A stretch of 5,296 bases of DNA from positions 1 to 5,296 of the forward strand of contig JAEVZQ010000187.1 in NCBI GenBank assembly GCA_023392135.1, read 5' to 3'. The notes under the pieces are model-generated. The model was not told the DNA's origin and did not search any database. It was given only the letters and a program-made list of their open reading frames with translations. Position numbers and translations under genes: made by a program. The stretch comes from Pseudomonadota bacterium (GTDB lineage: Bacteria > Pseudomonadota > Alphaproteobacteria > Rhizobiales > Hyphomicrobiaceae). This document shows positions 4,960 through 5,296 of the stretch, one piece after another (position 1 is the stretch's first letter; each line of letters opens with the position of its first letter).

Positions 4960-5296
4960 ATGACCGTGCTGACACGGAAAACCTACTATTTCGAGGATCT
5001 TGAGCTCGGTATGGAAGCCAGCTTCCAGAGGCTCGTGACAGAAGCCGACATCAATGGCTTTGCCAAGGTGACAGGCGACCGGAACCCCGTCCATCTCGAC
5101 GCCGACTACGCCGCCAAGACCATGTTCGGGGAGCGCATCGCCCACGGCATGCTGACGGCAAGCTACATCTCGGCGGCGTTCGGGACGAAAATGCCCGGTC
5201 CCGGCGTGATCTACATTTCGCAGACGCTCAATTTCCGCGCTCCGGTCAAGATCGGTCAGACGGTCATCGCCAAGGTCAAGGTCGTCGAGCTGTATC
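4960..5296 (+). CDS. MaoC-type (R)-specific enoyl-CoA hydratase, 3' end missing
   Basis: The first 112 residues of a single-hotdog MaoC/PhaJ-like hydratase are present; the gene runs off the right edge, and family members are usually about 135-160 residues. These enzymes add water to trans-2-enoyl-CoA to give (R)-3-hydroxyacyl-CoA, linking beta-oxidation to polyhydroxyalkanoate or other lipid pathways. The hydratase 2 motif is clear: FAKVTGDRNPVHLDADYA (34-51), with predicted catalytic D40 and H45. FGERIAHGML (56-65) and SQTLNFRAPVKIGQTV (87-102) are typical of the fold. The start is well supported: GAGGAG at 4947-4952, seven bases before the ATG. No export signal is present, so it is cytoplasmic. 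The natural substrate chain length is unknown. The gene is divergent from trcR and has its own candidate promoter at 4868-4896. Confidence 0.93.
   Translation, partial: MTVLTRKTYYFEDLELGMEASFQRLVTEADINGFAKVTGDRNPVHLDADYAAKTMFGERIAHGMLTASYISAAFGTKMPGPGVIYISQTLNFRAPVKIGQTVIAKVKVVELY

Overview
The window looks like chromosomal DNA of a GC-rich alphaproteobacterium, probably of the Hyphomicrobiales/Rhodospirillales type. The main evidence is a DUF1013 (TrcR-type) regulator, a family confined largely to Alphaproteobacteria. Supporting evidence is the codon usage, a periplasmic MltB-type transglycosylase with a C-terminal peptidoglycan-binding domain, and a Tyr/Gly/Pro-rich secreted repeat protein of a kind seen in rhizobia and relatives. 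The genus cannot be fixed from the sequence alone. I see no phage, transposase, CRISPR array, rRNA or tRNA.

Layout, left to right. Positions 1-291 hold no convincing gene, only a possible truncated minus-strand start at the very edge and a strong hairpin before the first gene. A plus-strand gene (292-921) encodes an uncharacterised exported protein with six cysteines. It is followed by a lytic murein transglycosylase (1032-2252). A long imperfect palindrome lies directly behind that gene's stop. A classical short-chain dehydrogenase follows (2416-3213), then a structured gap in which the ribosome-binding site of the next gene sits inside a hairpin. That next gene (3338-3733) encodes a small exported aromatic protein built from 33-residue repeats. 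A bidirectional terminator (3777-3820) separates it from the convergent minus-strand trcR/DUF1013 gene (3901-4680). A 279-bp divergent control region with candidate promoters on both strands then leads to a MaoC-type enoyl-CoA hydratase (4960 onward), cut off by the right edge.

Functionally the window is a set of mostly independent housekeeping genes. The first two products both act outside the inner membrane, and the second remodels peptidoglycan; they could be co-transcribed (110-bp gap), but this is not proven. The dehydrogenase and the hydratase are both plausible acyl-CoA or lipid enzymes, but they are not in one operon. TrcR is a predicted cell-cycle-associated DNA-binding protein.

No clearly new multi-gene system is visible. 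The most interesting items are RNA/DNA structures and the repeat protein: two mutually exclusive hairpins controlling exposure of the repeat gene's ribosome-binding site, the palindrome behind the transglycosylase gene, the 99-bp coding repeats, and a GANTC methylation site at the predicted transcription start of trcR.
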